Origin: Streptomyces sp. NBC_01481
Lineage (GTDB): Bacteria > Actinomycetota > Actinomycetes > Streptomycetales > Streptomycetaceae
DNA length: 64,000 bases
Direction of reading: 5' to 3'
Assembly (NCBI RefSeq): GCF_026339995.1
Contig: NZ_JAPEPT010000001.1
Coordinates: 570,501-634,500, forward strand
Under the pieces are notes generated by a model. It worked only from the letters and a program-made list of their open reading frames with translations. It did not search any database and was not told the origin of the DNA. Shown piece by piece: positions 27,301 to 36,987 of the stretch (position 1 is the stretch's first letter; each line of letters begins with the position of its first letter). The translations under genes and the position numbers were made by a program.

Positions 27301-28458
27301 CTAGAGGCCCATGTCCTTGGCGATGATCGACTTCATGACCTCGCTGGTGCCGCCGTAGATGCGGTTGACGCGGTTGTCGGCGTACAGGCGGGCGATGGGG
27401 TACTCGTTCATGTAGCCGTAACCGCCGTGCAGCTGAAGGCACTTGTCGATGACGCGGTGCGCGACCTCGGTGTTGAACAGCTTCGCGGAGGCGGCCTCGG
27501 CGGCGGTGAGTTCACCCGCGTCCAGGGCTTCCAGGGCGCGGTCGGCGACGGCCTCGGCGGCGTCCACCTCGGCCTGGCAGGCGGCCAGTTCGAACTTGGT
27601 GTTCTGGAAGGAGGCGACCGGCTTGCCGAAGACGGTGCGCTCCTGCACGTACTGCTGGGCGAACCGGATGGCGGCCTTGGCCTGGGCGTACGCGCCGAAC
27701 GCGATGCCCCAGCGCTCGGAAGGCAGGTTCTGGCCGAGGTAGTGGAAGCCCTTGTTCTCCTCGCCGAGCAGGTCCTCGACGGGGACCTTGACGTCGACGA
27801 AGGCCAGCTCGGCGGTGTCGGAGGTGCGCAGGCCGAGCTTGTCCAGCTTGCGGCCGATGGAGTAGCCCTCGGACTTGGTGTCCACGGCGAACAGGGAGAT
27901 GCCGAAGCGGCGGTCGTCCTCGCGCGGGGCGGAGGTGCGGGCGCAGACGATCACACGGTCGGCATGCACACCGCCGGTGATGAAGGTCTTGGCGCCGTTG
28001 AGGACGTAGTGCGTGCCGTCGTCCGAAAGCTTGGCGGTGGTCTTCATGCCCGCGACGTCGGAGCCGGTGCCCGGCTCGGTCATCGCCAGCGCCCACATCT
28101 CCTCGCCGGTGACGAACTGCGGCAGGAAGCGCTTCTTCTGCTCGTCGGTGGCCAGCATCTTTATGTACGGCAGGGCGAGCAGCACATGCACGCCGGAGCC
28201 GCCGAACTGCACGCCCGCGCGCGAGGTCTCCTCGTAGAGCACGGCCTCGAACTTGTGCGTGTTCATGCCCGCGCCGCCGAACTCCTCGGGCACGTTGATG
28301 CCGAAGATGCCCAGCTCGCCGAGCTTGTAATAGAAGTCGCGCGGCGCCTGGCCGGCGGCGAACCACTCGTCGTAGACGGGCACGACCTCGGCCTCGATGA
28401 AGGCGCGGATCGTCTCGCGGAACGCCTCGTGGTCCTCGTTGTAAACGGTGCGGCGCAC
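27301..28458 (-). CDS. Acyl-CoA dehydrogenase
   Basis: A 385-residue FAD acyl-CoA dehydrogenase. Start GTG 28458 is 8 nt from AAGGAGG. Motifs are MWALAMTEPGTGSDVAGMKTTAKL and QLHGGYGYMNEYPIARLYADNRVNRIYGGTSEVMKSIIAKDMGL. The exact chain-length specificity is unknown. A CTRAGC-N4-GCTYAG palindrome 36 bp upstream (28494) resembles TetR-family operators seen at actinobacterial beta-oxidation genes. It precedes tesB in the same direction. Confidence 0.9.
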   Translation of the reverse strand: MRRTVYNEDHEAFRETIRAFIEAEVVPVYDEWFAAGQAPRDFYYKLGELGIFGINVPEEFGGAGMNTHKFEAVLYEETSRAGVQFGGSGVHVLLALPYIKMLATDEQKKRFLPQFVTGEEMWALAMTEPGTGSDVAGMKTTAKLSDDGTHYVLNGAKTFITGGVHADRVIVCARTSAPREDDRRFGISLFAVDTKSEGYSIGRKLDKLGLRTSDTAELAFVDVKVPVEDLLGEENKGFHYLGQNLPSERWGIAFGAYAQAKAAIRFAQQYVQERTVFGKPVASFQNTKFELAACQAEVDAAEAVADRALEALDAGELTAAEAASAKLFNTEVAHRVIDKCLQLHGGYGYMNEYPIARLYADNRVNRIYGGTSEVMKSIIAKDMGL

Positions 28459-28493
28459 GGTCGACGCCTCCTTCGGGGTGCTGGGGCAGATGT

Positions 28494-28509
28494 CTAAGCG
28501 CTTGCTCAG
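28494..28509. promoter_or_regulatory. TetR-type operator upstream of acyl-CoA dehydrogenase
   Basis: CTAAGCGCTTGCTCAG, a 16-bp near-palindrome upstream of the GTG start at 28458. The pattern is that of TetR-family fatty-acid regulators. No cognate regulator gene is adjacent. Confidence 0.5.
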
Positions 28510-28584
28510 TACTAAGTTACCCGGCAGTCGCAAGTGCTGTCCAGAGTGATGATGAGCACGCTGCGATGTCCCCAGGAGCGGGCT

Positions 28585-29055
28585 TCAGGCGGCCGTCCGG
28601 CCCGGCAGAGCGGCTTCGCCCTCGTACGCCGCCAGCGCGGCCTGGCGGCACTCCAGCAGCTCGCGCAGGTCCTCGGGGCTCAGCTGCTCGTGCGCCAGCT
28701 TCAGGCCGGCCCTGCCCTCCAGGTCGGCCCATGCCCCGCGGGCTCGCTTGTTGGCGATGCGCCTGGCATCGCTGCGCAGGAAGCCCGCCCCGGCCGCGAA
28801 TCCGGCGGCGGCCAGGGCGATCAGCGCCGCGGGGACGCGTGCGTCTGCCGTCGCCAACCCGGCGGCACCCGAAACGGCCGCGAGCAGAGCCCCGGGGAAA
28901 CCCAGCGCGATATGGGCCTTCGTCCAGAACTCCGCCCGCCGCTGGGCGAGTTCCCGCTGTCGCGTCGCCTCGTCGCGCAGACGCTCGATCTCGGCGCGCA
29001 GGCGGCGCGAGGGCTCATCGGCGGACATACGCGTGGAACCGGCGGTGGTCGTCAT
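28585..29055 (-). CDS. SLATT-like small membrane protein
   Basis: 156 residues from ATG 29055 (MTTTAGSTRMSADEPSRR); a second start at 29028 is possible. An N-terminal charged helix (RRLRAEIERLRDEATRQRELAQRRAEFW) looks like a coiled coil. Two hydrophobic segments follow (IALGFPGALLAAVSGAAGLA and ALIALAAAGFAAGAGFL), then an amphipathic C-terminal helix-rich tail. The layout, with two helices followed by a cytosolic helical region, resembles SLATT proteins, which often accompany conflict systems. The match is by architecture only. Confidence 0.6.
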   Translation of the reverse strand: MTTTAGSTRMSADEPSRRLRAEIERLRDEATRQRELAQRRAEFWTKAHIALGFPGALLAAVSGAAGLATADARVPAALIALAAAGFAAGAGFLRSDARRIANKRARGAWADLEGRAGLKLAHEQLSPEDLRELLECRQAALAAYEGEAALPGRTAA

Positions 29056-29168
29056 GTCTCGATTCCAACACGCCTTCTCCTCCTGGGACTTGAGATCGTG
29101 GCGACAGCTTTGGAGACCGGGATTGGTGGGCTCCCGCCAGAACGGTCCGCCCCCGAACACCGGTCACC

Positions 29169-30656
29169 TCAGCCGTGCCGCAGCGCGAACCACAGCTCCA
29201 TCCGTACGTCCGCGTCGTCCAGGTCCTCGTCGAGGAGCGTCTGGCATCGGGCGATGCGCTGGCGGACCGTGTTGCGGTGGATCTCCATCGCCGCCGCCGT
29301 GCGGTCCCAACTGCCGTGCAGGGACAGCCAGGTGCGCAGCGTCTCGACGAGGGCGGGGGAGTCCGTGAGGGGCGCCAGGCGGTGGCGGGCCTCGTCGAGC
29401 GAGATGGGGGCGGTGTCCCGGTGGCGGACCAGGGCCTTGCGGGTGGCCGTGGCGCGGCGCACCGCCCTGGCTGCCTGTGCGTCGGCCGCAGCCAGCTCCT
29501 CGGGGCGCGCGGGCGCGCTCACGCCCAGCGTCCAGCCGGCCTGTGCGCCGACCTCGCGAGAGGCGGGGAGCAGGACCCGTACGCAGCCGTCCGCGTCCGG
29601 ATCGACCAGCGCGCTGCCGAGCGCCGCGCCCAGTGCCGTCGCCGCGAAGGGGCTGTCGTCGCTGCCCTGCCCATGGACCACCGTCCAGGGCCCCGGTCCC
29701 AGTAGTGGGGCGGTCTCGGCGGGGCTCGCGCCGAGCAGCATGCGTACGAGCGCGGCGCTGCAGCCCGCGGCGTCGGCGCCCTGGTGCGGGGCTGTGAGCA
29801 GCGAGAGCAGGACGACGGCGACCCCGGCGACCGTGTGGTCCCCCGCCTCGCGGGCGGGCGCCGCGAGCCCGAGGACGAGGCCCCGGCTGCCGCCGAGGGC
29901 GTACGCGGAGAGATGGGAGACGGCGGGTGCGGCCGGGGCGGCGGGTCCTGCAGCCCCGGACTCCGATGCCGGTGGCGGCGACACCGTGTCCGTCGCCGAT
30001 GCGGGGGTCGGGCGCGGCGACGGGCCCGTGCCCGGGCTCACCACCTGTCCCAGCCGGATCACCCCCGCCCTGGCCTCGGGGGACGGCGCGCGGCCCGACG
30101 ACGAAAGTTCCGTGCCGTCCGGGGCCAGCAGGACCGCCCAGCCCTCCAGCCGTACCGCCAGCTGGTGCAGGACCGCCGGGACCGGGTCCGGGCGGGCTGC
30201 CGCCGCGGCGAGGCCCTGCTGGGCCTGGGTGACCCGGCGCAGTTCCCGGTGGCGGGCTTCCGCCATGAGCCGCCACACCGCCCGCGCCACCGCCGTGAAC
30301 GTCGTCTGCGGCGGCACTTCGAGCAGCGGCAGCCCATGCCGGTCGCACGCCTCGATCAGATCCGCCGGCACCGCGTCGTACACCGGCGCGAGCCCGAATC
30401 CGAGCGCCGTCGCCCCCGCCTCAACGATGCGCGAGACATAGCGGTCCGGGTCCTTCAGCAGCACCCCCGCGCTCAGCAGCAGCTCGCCGCCGAGCAGATA
30501 CGGATAGGGATCCGCCATCTCCGAGGTGTGCACCATGTGCACCGCCGCGCCCGCCTGAACCGGCCCGGCGATCTGGCGCAGACCGAGATCCTCGCGGGCC
30601 AGCAGTGCGGCGAGAGGGATCGGCGGGGTCGGTGGGGCTGCTGCGGTCTCCGGCAT
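29169..30656 (-). CDS. PucR-family transcription regulator
   Basis: A 495-residue PurC/PucR regulator. The N-terminal PucR domain (LAALLAREDLGLRQIAGPVQAGAAVHMVHTSEMADPYPYLLGGELLL) senses a ligand. The C-terminal HTH_30 (LVETLRTWLSLHGSWDRTAAAMEIHRNTVRQRIARCQTLL) binds DNA. A low-complexity Ala/Pro/Ser insert lies in the middle. The start is ATG 30656 (MPETAAAPP) or 30671 (MDGLSMPET). It diverges from the symporter-ureohydrolase-ThDP operon with a 120-bp gap, so it is the probable nitrogen/guanidine-responsive regulator of that operon. Confidence 0.9.
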   Translation of the reverse strand: MPETAAAPPTPPIPLAALLAREDLGLRQIAGPVQAGAAVHMVHTSEMADPYPYLLGGELLLSAGVLLKDPDRYVSRIVEAGATALGFGLAPVYDAVPADLIEACDRHGLPLLEVPPQTTFTAVARAVWRLMAEARHRELRRVTQAQQGLAAAAARPDPVPAVLHQLAVRLEGWAVLLAPDGTELSSSGRAPSPEARAGVIRLGQVVSPGTGPSPRPTPASATDTVSPPPASESGAAGPAAPAAPAVSHLSAYALGGSRGLVLGLAAPAREAGDHTVAGVAVVLLSLLTAPHQGADAAGCSAALVRMLLGASPAETAPLLGPGPWTVVHGQGSDDSPFAATALGAALGSALVDPDADGCVRVLLPASREVGAQAGWTLGVSAPARPEELAAADAQAARAVRRATATRKALVRHRDTAPISLDEARHRLAPLTDSPALVETLRTWLSLHGSWDRTAAAMEIHRNTVRQRIARCQTLLDEDLDDADVRMELWFALRHG

Positions 30657-30779
30657 GGACAGTCCATCCATCGGCGGCGTCAAGAATGGATAAAACGTAC
30701 ACTTCAGCGTTGCATTCCAGCCACCTACCGTCATCGCACAGGACCAGGGGACCCGGGGGACGAGACGGAAGGAAAGCCG

Positions 30780-32249
30780 ATGGCTGTCGACTATGCAGTA
30801 ATCGTCGTCTATCTGGCCGGCATGCTCGGCATGGGCTGGTGGGGCATGCGGCGCGCCAAGTCCAAGAGCGAATTCCTGGTCGCGGGCCGCCGCCTCGGCC
30901 CCGGCATGTACTCCGGCACCATGGCGGCCATCGTCCTCGGAGGCGCCTCCACCATCGGCGGCGTGGGCCTCGGCTACAAGTACGGACTCTCCGGCGCCTG
31001 GATGGTCTTCGCCATCGGCCTCGGCCTGCTGGCCCTGTCCATCCTCTTCTCCGCGCGCATCGCCCGGCTGAAGGTCTACACCGTCTCCGAGATGCTCGAC
31101 CTGCGCTACGGCGGCAAGGCCGGTCTCCTCTCGGGCGTCGTGATGTGGGCGTACACCCTGATGCTCGCCGTCACCTCGACCATCGCCTACGCCACGATCT
31201 TCGACGTCCTCTTCGACATGAACCGGACCCTCGCGATCATTCTCGGCGGCTCGATCGTCGTCGCGTACTCCACGCTCGGCGGGATGTGGTCGATCACCCT
31301 CACCGACATGGTGCAGTTCGTCGTGAAGACGGTCGGTGTGCTGCTGCTCCTGCTGCCCATCGCGGTCGTCAAGGCCGGCGGCTTCGGCGCGATGAAGGCC
31401 GCGCTGCCGACGGAGTACTTCGACCCGCTGGGCATCGGCGGCGAGATGATCTTCACGTACGTCCTGATCTACACCTTCGGCATGCTGATCGGCCAGGACA
31501 TCTGGCAGCGGGTGTTCGCGGCCCGCAGCGACAGGGTCGCGCGCCACGGTGGCACCGTCGCCGGTACGTACTGCCTCGTCTACGCCCTCGCCGGTGCCGT
31601 CATCGGCACCGCCGCCAGGGTCCTCTACCCGAAGCTGCCGAACGCCGACGACGCCTTCGCGACCATCGTCAAGGACGAACTGCCCATGGGCGTGCGCGGC
31701 CTGGTGCTCGCCGCGGCCCTCGCCGCCGTCATGTCGACGTCCTCCGGAGCGCTGATCGCCTGCGCGACCGTCGCCAACAACGACATCTGGTCGCGCCTGA
31801 GGCCTCTCGCCTCCCGGGGCGGCGCCGACCACGACGAGGTCAAGGGCAACCGCGTCTTCATCCTGATCATGGGCGTCGGCGTCATCTGTACCGCCATCGC
31901 GCTCAACAACGTGGTCGAGGCGCTCACCGTCGCCTACAACCTGCTCGTCGGCGGACTGCTCGTGCCGATCCTCGGCGGCCTGCTGTGGAAGCGCGGCACG
32001 GTGTACGGCGCGCTCGCCTCGGTGATCGTCGGCGGCGTCGCGGTCATCGGCTTGATGGCCTCGTACGGGATCCTCGCCAACGAGCCCATCTACTACGGCC
32101 TGCTCCTGTCGCTCGCGGCGTATGTGATCGTCTCGCTGGCGACCAGGCCGACGGACGCGGCGATCCTGGCGAACTGGCGCGAGCGTCTGGCGGGCCGGGG
32201 CGCCGAGGACGACGAGGCCGCCGCCGAGCCCGTGGCTGTCCCGAGCTAA
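30780..32249 (+). CDS. Sodium:solute symporter (SSS family)
   Basis: A 489-residue transporter with about 13 hydrophobic segments, from [23 protein letters not shown] to [20 protein letters not shown] landmarks are [35 protein letters not shown] and the Na+-site region. ATG 30780 follows GGAAGGAAAG. It leads a three-gene operon with a ureohydrolase and a ThDP enzyme, so the solute is probably a guanidino compound or a related nitrogen source (inference). The PucR gene is divergent. Confidence 0.88.
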   Translation: MAVDYAVIVVYLAGMLGMGWWGMRRAKSKSEFLVAGRRLGPGMYSGTMAAIVLGGASTIGGVGLGYKYGLSGAWMVFAIGLGLLALSILFSARIARLKVYTVSEMLDLRYGGKAGLLSGVVMWAYTLMLAVTSTIAYATIFDVLFDMNRTLAIILGGSIVVAYSTLGGMWSITLTDMVQFVVKTVGVLLLLLPIAVVKAGGFGAMKAALPTEYFDPLGIGGEMIFTYVLIYTFGMLIGQDIWQRVFAARSDRVARHGGTVAGTYCLVYALAGAVIGTAARVLYPKLPNADDAFATIVKDELPMGVRGLVLAAALAAVMSTSSGALIACATVANNDIWSRLRPLASRGGADHDEVKGNRVFILIMGVGVICTAIALNNVVEALTVAYNLLVGGLLVPILGGLLWKRGTVYGALASVIVGGVAVIGLMASYGILANEPIYYGLLLSLAAYVIVSLATRPTDAAILANWRERLAGRGAEDDEAAAEPVAVPS

Positions 32250-32292
32250 AGTCGAATTACCGCAACGAAGCGTACGAAAGAAGGCAAAACAC

Positions 32293-33264
32293 ATGAGCAG
32301 CAACGAGCAGCCGCGCGGCCCGATCGACTCGTCCCGTATTCCGCGGTACGCCGGACCCGCGACGTTCGCCCGGCTGCCCCGGCTCGACGAGGTCGGCACC
32401 ACCGATGTCGCCGTGGTCGGCGTTCCCTTCGACTCCGGGGTCTCCTACCGTCCCGGCGCACGCTTCGGCGGCAACGCCATCCGCGAGGCGTCGAGGCTCC
32501 TGCGCCCCTATAACCCGGCGCAGGACGCCTCGCCCTTCGCTCTCGCGCAGGTCGCCGACGCGGGCGACATCGCCGCGAACCCGTTCAACATCCACGAGGC
32601 CGTCGAGACGATCGAGGCCGCGGCCGACGATCTGCTCGGCACCGGCGCGCGCATGATGACGCTCGGCGGCGACCACACCATCGCTCTGCCCCTGCTGCGC
32701 TCGGTCGCCAAGAAGCACGGCCCGGTCGCGCTGCTGCACTTCGACGCGCACCTGGACACCTGGGACACGTACTTCGGCGCGGAGTACACCCACGGCACCC
32801 CGTTCCGCCGTGCCGTCGAGGAGGGCATCCTCGACACCTCCGCCCTGTCCCACGTGGGCATCCGCGGGCCGCTGTACGGCAAGCAGGACCTGACCGACGA
32901 CGAGAAGATGGGCTTCGGCATCGTCACCTCCGCCGACGTCTACCGGCGTGGCGCCGACGAGGTCGCCGACCAGCTGCGCCAGCGCATAGGCGACCGCCCG
33001 CTCTACATCTCCATCGACATCGACTGCCTCGACCCGGCGCACGCCCCGGGCACGGGCACGCCCGAGGCGGGCGGCATGACCTCCCGCGAGCTGCTGGAGA
33101 TCCTGCGCGGCCTCGCCTCCTGCAACCTCGTCTCCGCGGACGTGGTCGAGGTCGCCCCGGCGTACGACCACGCGGAGATCACGTGCGTGGCCGCCTCCCA
33201 CACCGCGTACGAGCTGACCACGATCATGACCCGCCAGATCGCGGCCGCGAAGGCGGCGCAGTGA
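32293..33264 (+). CDS. Agmatinase/guanidinobutyrase-type ureohydrolase
   Basis: A 323-residue binuclear-metal ureohydrolase that removes urea from a guanidino substrate. Metal ligands are visible in [24 protein letters not shown] and [24 protein letters not shown]. The family includes agmatinase (SpeB), guanidinobutyrase (GbuA) and guanidinopropionase, which sequence alone does not separate. Neighbouring symporter and 2-oxo-acid decarboxylase-like genes favour guanidinobutyrate, an arginine-catabolism intermediate. Its stop overlaps the next gene's GTG by 4 bp. Confidence 0.9.
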   Translation: MSSNEQPRGPIDSSRIPRYAGPATFARLPRLDEVGTTDVAVVGVPFDSGVSYRPGARFGGNAIREASRLLRPYNPAQDASPFALAQVADAGDIAANPFNIHEAVETIEAAADDLLGTGARMMTLGGDHTIALPLLRSVAKKHGPVALLHFDAHLDTWDTYFGAEYTHGTPFRRAVEEGILDTSALSHVGIRGPLYGKQDLTDDEKMGFGIVTSADVYRRGADEVADQLRQRIGDRPLYISIDIDCLDPAHAPGTGTPEAGGMTSRELLEILRGLASCNLVSADVVEVAPAYDHAEITCVAASHTAYELTTIMTRQIAAAKAAQ

Positions 33265-34943
33265 CGCACGACCACGATCTCGTCCTGCGGCCGACCGAGG
33301 CACAGACCGCGGCCGCGCTGAACCCCCCGGCGGGCCGTAACGGCGGCGACCTCGTCGTCGAGACCCTGGCCGGTCTCGGCGCGACGACCGTCTTCGGGCT
33401 GCCGGGTCAGCACGCGCTGGGCATGTTCGACGCCCTGCGCCGCTCCTCGCTCTCGTACGTCGGACTGCGCGTCGAGAACAACGCGGGCTTCGCCGCCGAC
33501 GCGTACGGCCGGATCACCGGCGAGGTGGCGCCGCTGCTGCTGTCCACCGGCCCGGGCGCGCTGATGTCGCTCGCGGCGCTGCAGGAGTCCGCGGCGGCCT
33601 CCGCCCCCGTCCTGGCCATCGGCAGCCAGGTGCCCACGGCAGGGCTCGGCGGCGGACGTCACGGTTATCTGCACGAACTGCGCGACCAGCAGGCCTCGTT
33701 CAGGGATGTGGTGAAGTCCGTCCACACGGCCCGCACCCAGTCCCAGATCCCCTCGGCGATCGCGGCGGCCTGGGAGTCGGCACTCACGGCACCCCACGGG
33801 CCGGTGTGGGTCGAAATCCCTCAGGACGTCCTGCTGGCGCCGACGACGCTGCCGGTCGTGACGGCCATGGACGCGACTCCGCACGAGGTCGTGCCGCGCC
33901 CCGAACTGACCGCGGTCGCAGCCCACTTGCTGTCCGGCGCCACCCGTCCGGCGATCATCGCGGGCGGCGGAGTCGTACGCTCCGACGCGTCCGGCAAGCT
34001 GCTCGCGCTGGCCGAGAAGCTGAACGCCCCGGTCGTCACCACCTTCGGCGGCAAGGGCGCGTTCCCCTGGGAACACCCGCTCTCGCTCCAGTCCTGGCTG
34101 GAGGACCGCCACACCACGGACTTCCTGGAATCCGCGGACGTACTGCTCGTCGTCGGCTCAGGACTGGGTGAACTGTCCTCGAACTACCACACGTTCGCGC
34201 CGCGCGGCCGGGTCATCCAGATCGAGGCGGACGCCGGCAAGCTGGAGTCCAACCACCCGGCCCTGGGCATCCACGCGGACGCGCGGCTCGCGCTGTCGGC
34301 GCTCCTCGAGACGGTGGAGGGGCGCGAGGACGACACGGCGGCCGAATCCGTACGGACGGTCCTGGACCGGGTCCGGGCCCGTATCGCAGCCCAGGAGCTC
34401 ACCCTGGAACAGCAGGTGCTGGCTTCGGTCCGCGAGGCCTTGCCGGACGACGCCCCCAGCTTCTGGGACATGACGATCCTGGCCTACTGGGCCTGGTCCG
34501 CCTTCGACGCCCGCCACCCGAACACCATGCACTCGGCCCAGGGCGCGGGCGGCCTCGGCTACGGGTTCCCGGCGGCGCTGGGCGCGGCTGCGGCCGACCC
34601 CACCCGCCCGGTCCTCGCGGTCTCCGGCGACGGCGGCGCGATGTACTCGATCGCGGAACTGGCGACGGCCCGCCAGTACGACCTCCCGGTGACCTGGCTG
34701 ATCGTGGACGACGGCGGATACGGCATCCTGCGCGAGTACATGAAGGACACCTTCGGCGAGGCGACGGCGACGGAACTGTCCCGCCCGGACTTCGTGGCCC
34801 TGGCGGAATCTTTCGGGGTGCCCGCGGTCCGTACGACCCCGCAGTCCCTGGCCGAGGACCTCGCGAAGTCCCTGACGGAGCCGGGCCCTTCGGTGGTCGT
34901 GCTCCCGGCGGTCCTGCGGATGTTCGCCCCGACCCACCTCTGA
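33261..34943 (+). CDS. Thiamine-diphosphate-dependent decarboxylase-like enzyme
   Basis: A 560-residue enzyme of the acetolactate synthase / 2-oxo-acid decarboxylase fold. GTG 33261 overlaps the ureohydrolase stop. Domains are an N-terminal Pyr domain ([16 protein letters not shown], with likely cofactor-activating Glu in [16 protein letters not shown]), a central domain, and a C-terminal PP domain with [33 protein letters not shown]. Its coupling to a ureohydrolase suggests a 2-ketoarginine decarboxylase (AruI-like) rather than acetolactate synthase. That assignment rests on context and needs biochemistry. Confidence 0.8.
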   Translation: MTHDHDLVLRPTEAQTAAALNPPAGRNGGDLVVETLAGLGATTVFGLPGQHALGMFDALRRSSLSYVGLRVENNAGFAADAYGRITGEVAPLLLSTGPGALMSLAALQESAAASAPVLAIGSQVPTAGLGGGRHGYLHELRDQQASFRDVVKSVHTARTQSQIPSAIAAAWESALTAPHGPVWVEIPQDVLLAPTTLPVVTAMDATPHEVVPRPELTAVAAHLLSGATRPAIIAGGGVVRSDASGKLLALAEKLNAPVVTTFGGKGAFPWEHPLSLQSWLEDRHTTDFLESADVLLVVGSGLGELSSNYHTFAPRGRVIQIEADAGKLESNHPALGIHADARLALSALLETVEGREDDTAAESVRTVLDRVRARIAAQELTLEQQVLASVREALPDDAPSFWDMTILAYWAWSAFDARHPNTMHSAQGAGGLGYGFPAALGAAAADPTRPVLAVSGDGGAMYSIAELATARQYDLPVTWLIVDDGGYGILREYMKDTFGEATATELSRPDFVALAESFGVPAVRTTPQSLAEDLAKSLTEPGPSVVVLPAVLRMFAPTHL

Positions 34944-35436
34944 GACGACCCGCCCCCCGACTCCTGCGCCCTGCCGTTCACTCCCCCGAGCCGGCGGGGC
35001 GCAGGCATGTCGCGCGCCGGCGTCCGTGCGCCCCGCGCGATCACCACGCGCGGTCCCAGTCCGCCGCAGCGCGGAGTCCTGGCCGGTCCGTGGGACGTAC
35101 ACTCCACCCATGGGTTGCACACAAGCGATGAGGGAGAGCCTGCGACAGGCACCTCCGGCGCTGTGTGTTTCCGGTCCCGGTGCGCGCTGCCGCGCTCTGC
35201 ACGGTCACGGCTGACCGACCCGACCGGTTCGACCGGCCCCACCGGCCCTCTTAGGCCTTTCGCCCCGCCCGTGGAGTTCTTTCCGCGCAGCCCGGGCTTC
35301 TCTCCGGTTTCCGGAACACCGCACCACTTTCTTTCTGTCTGCTGAGCACCACCTCCGCGACTCCTCGGCGTGCCATCGGCATCGCCTCGGCGACGGCCGG
35401 GCGACCGGCGAAGCCACACCCTTGAGAGGACCCCCT
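34944..35436. other. 493-bp gap before the murE paralogue
   Basis: No convincing gene. A weak hairpin, CGGGGCGCA (34995-35003) with TGCGCCCCG (35027-35035), could end the upstream operon. TACACT near 35096 is a possible -10 element for the murE-like gene, giving a long leader. A 34-codon open frame from ATG 35109 lacks a ribosome site. The remainder is low-complexity GC-rich sequence. Confidence 0.4.
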
Positions 35437-36918
35437 GTGAAGTTGAGCGAGTTGCTGGCCGGGCACGACCATGAGGTTCTTCTGGGTGATACGGAGACGA
35501 GGATCACCGGGGGAGCCTGCTTCGACGCCCACCGCGTCTCGTCGGGCTCGCTGTTCATCGCGGTGCCCGGGCACCGCGAGGGCGGACTCGAGCTCGTCGG
35601 TCCCGCTCTGGCCCGTGGCGCGGTCGCGGTCCTCGTCGACCAAGCGGTCCCGGACGCGGTGTGGGCGTCGGCCGACGGAGTCTGTGTCGTACGGGTGGCG
35701 GACGCGCGCAAGGCGGCCGCGGTCGTCACCTCCCGCTACTACGGCGAGCCCGGGCGGGCGATGGACATGGTGGCCGTCACCGGCACCAACGGGAAGACGT
35801 CGGTGTCGTACATGGTCGAGTCCCTGCTGCGGATCGCGGAGGGCGCGCGCGTGGGGGTCATCGGGACGGCCGGCAGCCGGATCGGGGACGAACTGATCCC
35901 GATGCCGAGATCGGTGCTGACCACGCCGGAGTCGCCGGACTTCCAGTACCTGCTCGGGTGCATGCGCGACCGGGAGGTGACCACCGTGGTCCTGGAGGCC
36001 ACCTCGATGGGCCTGCTGACCCACCGGATCGACCGGGCGTTCCTGGACGTCGGGATCTTCACCAACCTCACGCAGGACCACCTGGACGACCACGGCACCA
36101 TGGAGAACTACCGGGACGCCAAGCTGCGCCTGTTCCAGGGGCTGTGCCGGCGCGCGGTGGTCAACGCGGACGACCCCGTGGGAGCCGGGATCCGGGCCAT
36201 GATGCCCGGCGCGGTCTCGACGTACGCACTCGACGCCGAGGCCGACTACCGGGCGACCGACCTCAGCATGAACGCCCTCGGTACGCGCTTCACCCTCCAC
36301 CACGCCGGCCGCAAGTACCCCGCGGCGATCCCCGTCCCCGGGCGTTTCTCGGTGTCCAACGCGCTGGCGGCCGTGGCGGCCTGCCATCTGCTCGGGCACG
36401 ACCTGACAGGACTGGTCGCCGCACTCGACAGGATGCCCGCGGTCCCGGGGCGTTTCGAGCGCTTCGAGACGCCTCGCGGCACCTCCGTGATCGTGGACTA
36501 CGCGCACTCTCCCGACTCCCTGGACAAGGTGCTCACCGCCATCCGGGACTTCGCCACCGGCCAGGTCGTCACCGTCTTCGGCTGCGGCGGCGACCGGGAC
36601 GTCACCAAGCGCGCGAAGATGGGGGAGATCGCCGGGACACACTCCGATCTGTGCGTTCTCACCTCGGACAACCCTCGCAACGAGGACCCCGAGGCGATCC
36701 TGGACCAGATCGCGCCAGGTCTCGCGGTGAGCGGCACCCGCTTCGAGCGCTTCGCCGACCGCCGTGAGGCGATCGCCTTCGCGCTGGACGCCGCGGGGCC
36801 GGGCGACATCGTCCTGGTCGCGGGGAGGGGCAGCGAGCCGTATCAGACCGTCGGCGAGCAGCTGCTCCCCTTCAGCGACATGGCGACGGCACGCGAACTC
36901 GCGGCCGCTCAGCTGTAG
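35437..36918 (+). CDS. MurE-type UDP-MurNAc-tripeptide ligase paralogue
   Basis: A 493-residue Mur ligase. Start GTG 35437 is 6 nt after GAGAGGA. ATP motif GTNGKT lies at 116-121, and the central motif LEATSMGLLTHRIDRAFLDVGIFTNLTQDHLDDHG follows. The C-terminal SDNPRNEDP (D411-R414) is the DNPR motif that recognises diaminopimelate, so chemistry like that of cell-wall MurE is expected. It stands alone: no mraY, murF, ftsW or other dcw genes flank it, so it is probably a second copy. It may serve wall synthesis at a particular stage or a specialised peptide. Confidence 0.85.
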   Translation: MKLSELLAGHDHEVLLGDTETRITGGACFDAHRVSSGSLFIAVPGHREGGLELVGPALARGAVAVLVDQAVPDAVWASADGVCVVRVADARKAAAVVTSRYYGEPGRAMDMVAVTGTNGKTSVSYMVESLLRIAEGARVGVIGTAGSRIGDELIPMPRSVLTTPESPDFQYLLGCMRDREVTTVVLEATSMGLLTHRIDRAFLDVGIFTNLTQDHLDDHGTMENYRDAKLRLFQGLCRRAVVNADDPVGAGIRAMMPGAVSTYALDAEADYRATDLSMNALGTRFTLHHAGRKYPAAIPVPGRFSVSNALAAVAACHLLGHDLTGLVAALDRMPAVPGRFERFETPRGTSVIVDYAHSPDSLDKVLTAIRDFATGQVVTVFGCGGDRDVTKRAKMGEIAGTHSDLCVLTSDNPRNEDPEAILDQIAPGLAVSGTRFERFADRREAIAFALDAAGPGDIVLVAGRGSEPYQTVGEQLLPFSDMATARELAAAQL

Positions 36919-36987
36919 CCGGCCGGGCGGCCGAACGTTCACGGGAAGTCCGCCCGTGCTCAACCCGCACCGGCCTACGGTGGCGCC

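Noticed and set aside
30657..32402. Extension of the PucR frame upstream to give a protein of over 1000 residues
   Set aside because: The extra N-terminal part lies antisense to the symporter and is low complexity; PucR family length fits the start at 30656.
35109..35213. A 34-codon frame that could be a leader peptide of the murE paralogue
   Set aside because: No ribosome site, no run of regulatory codons and no terminator/antiterminator structure that I can see.
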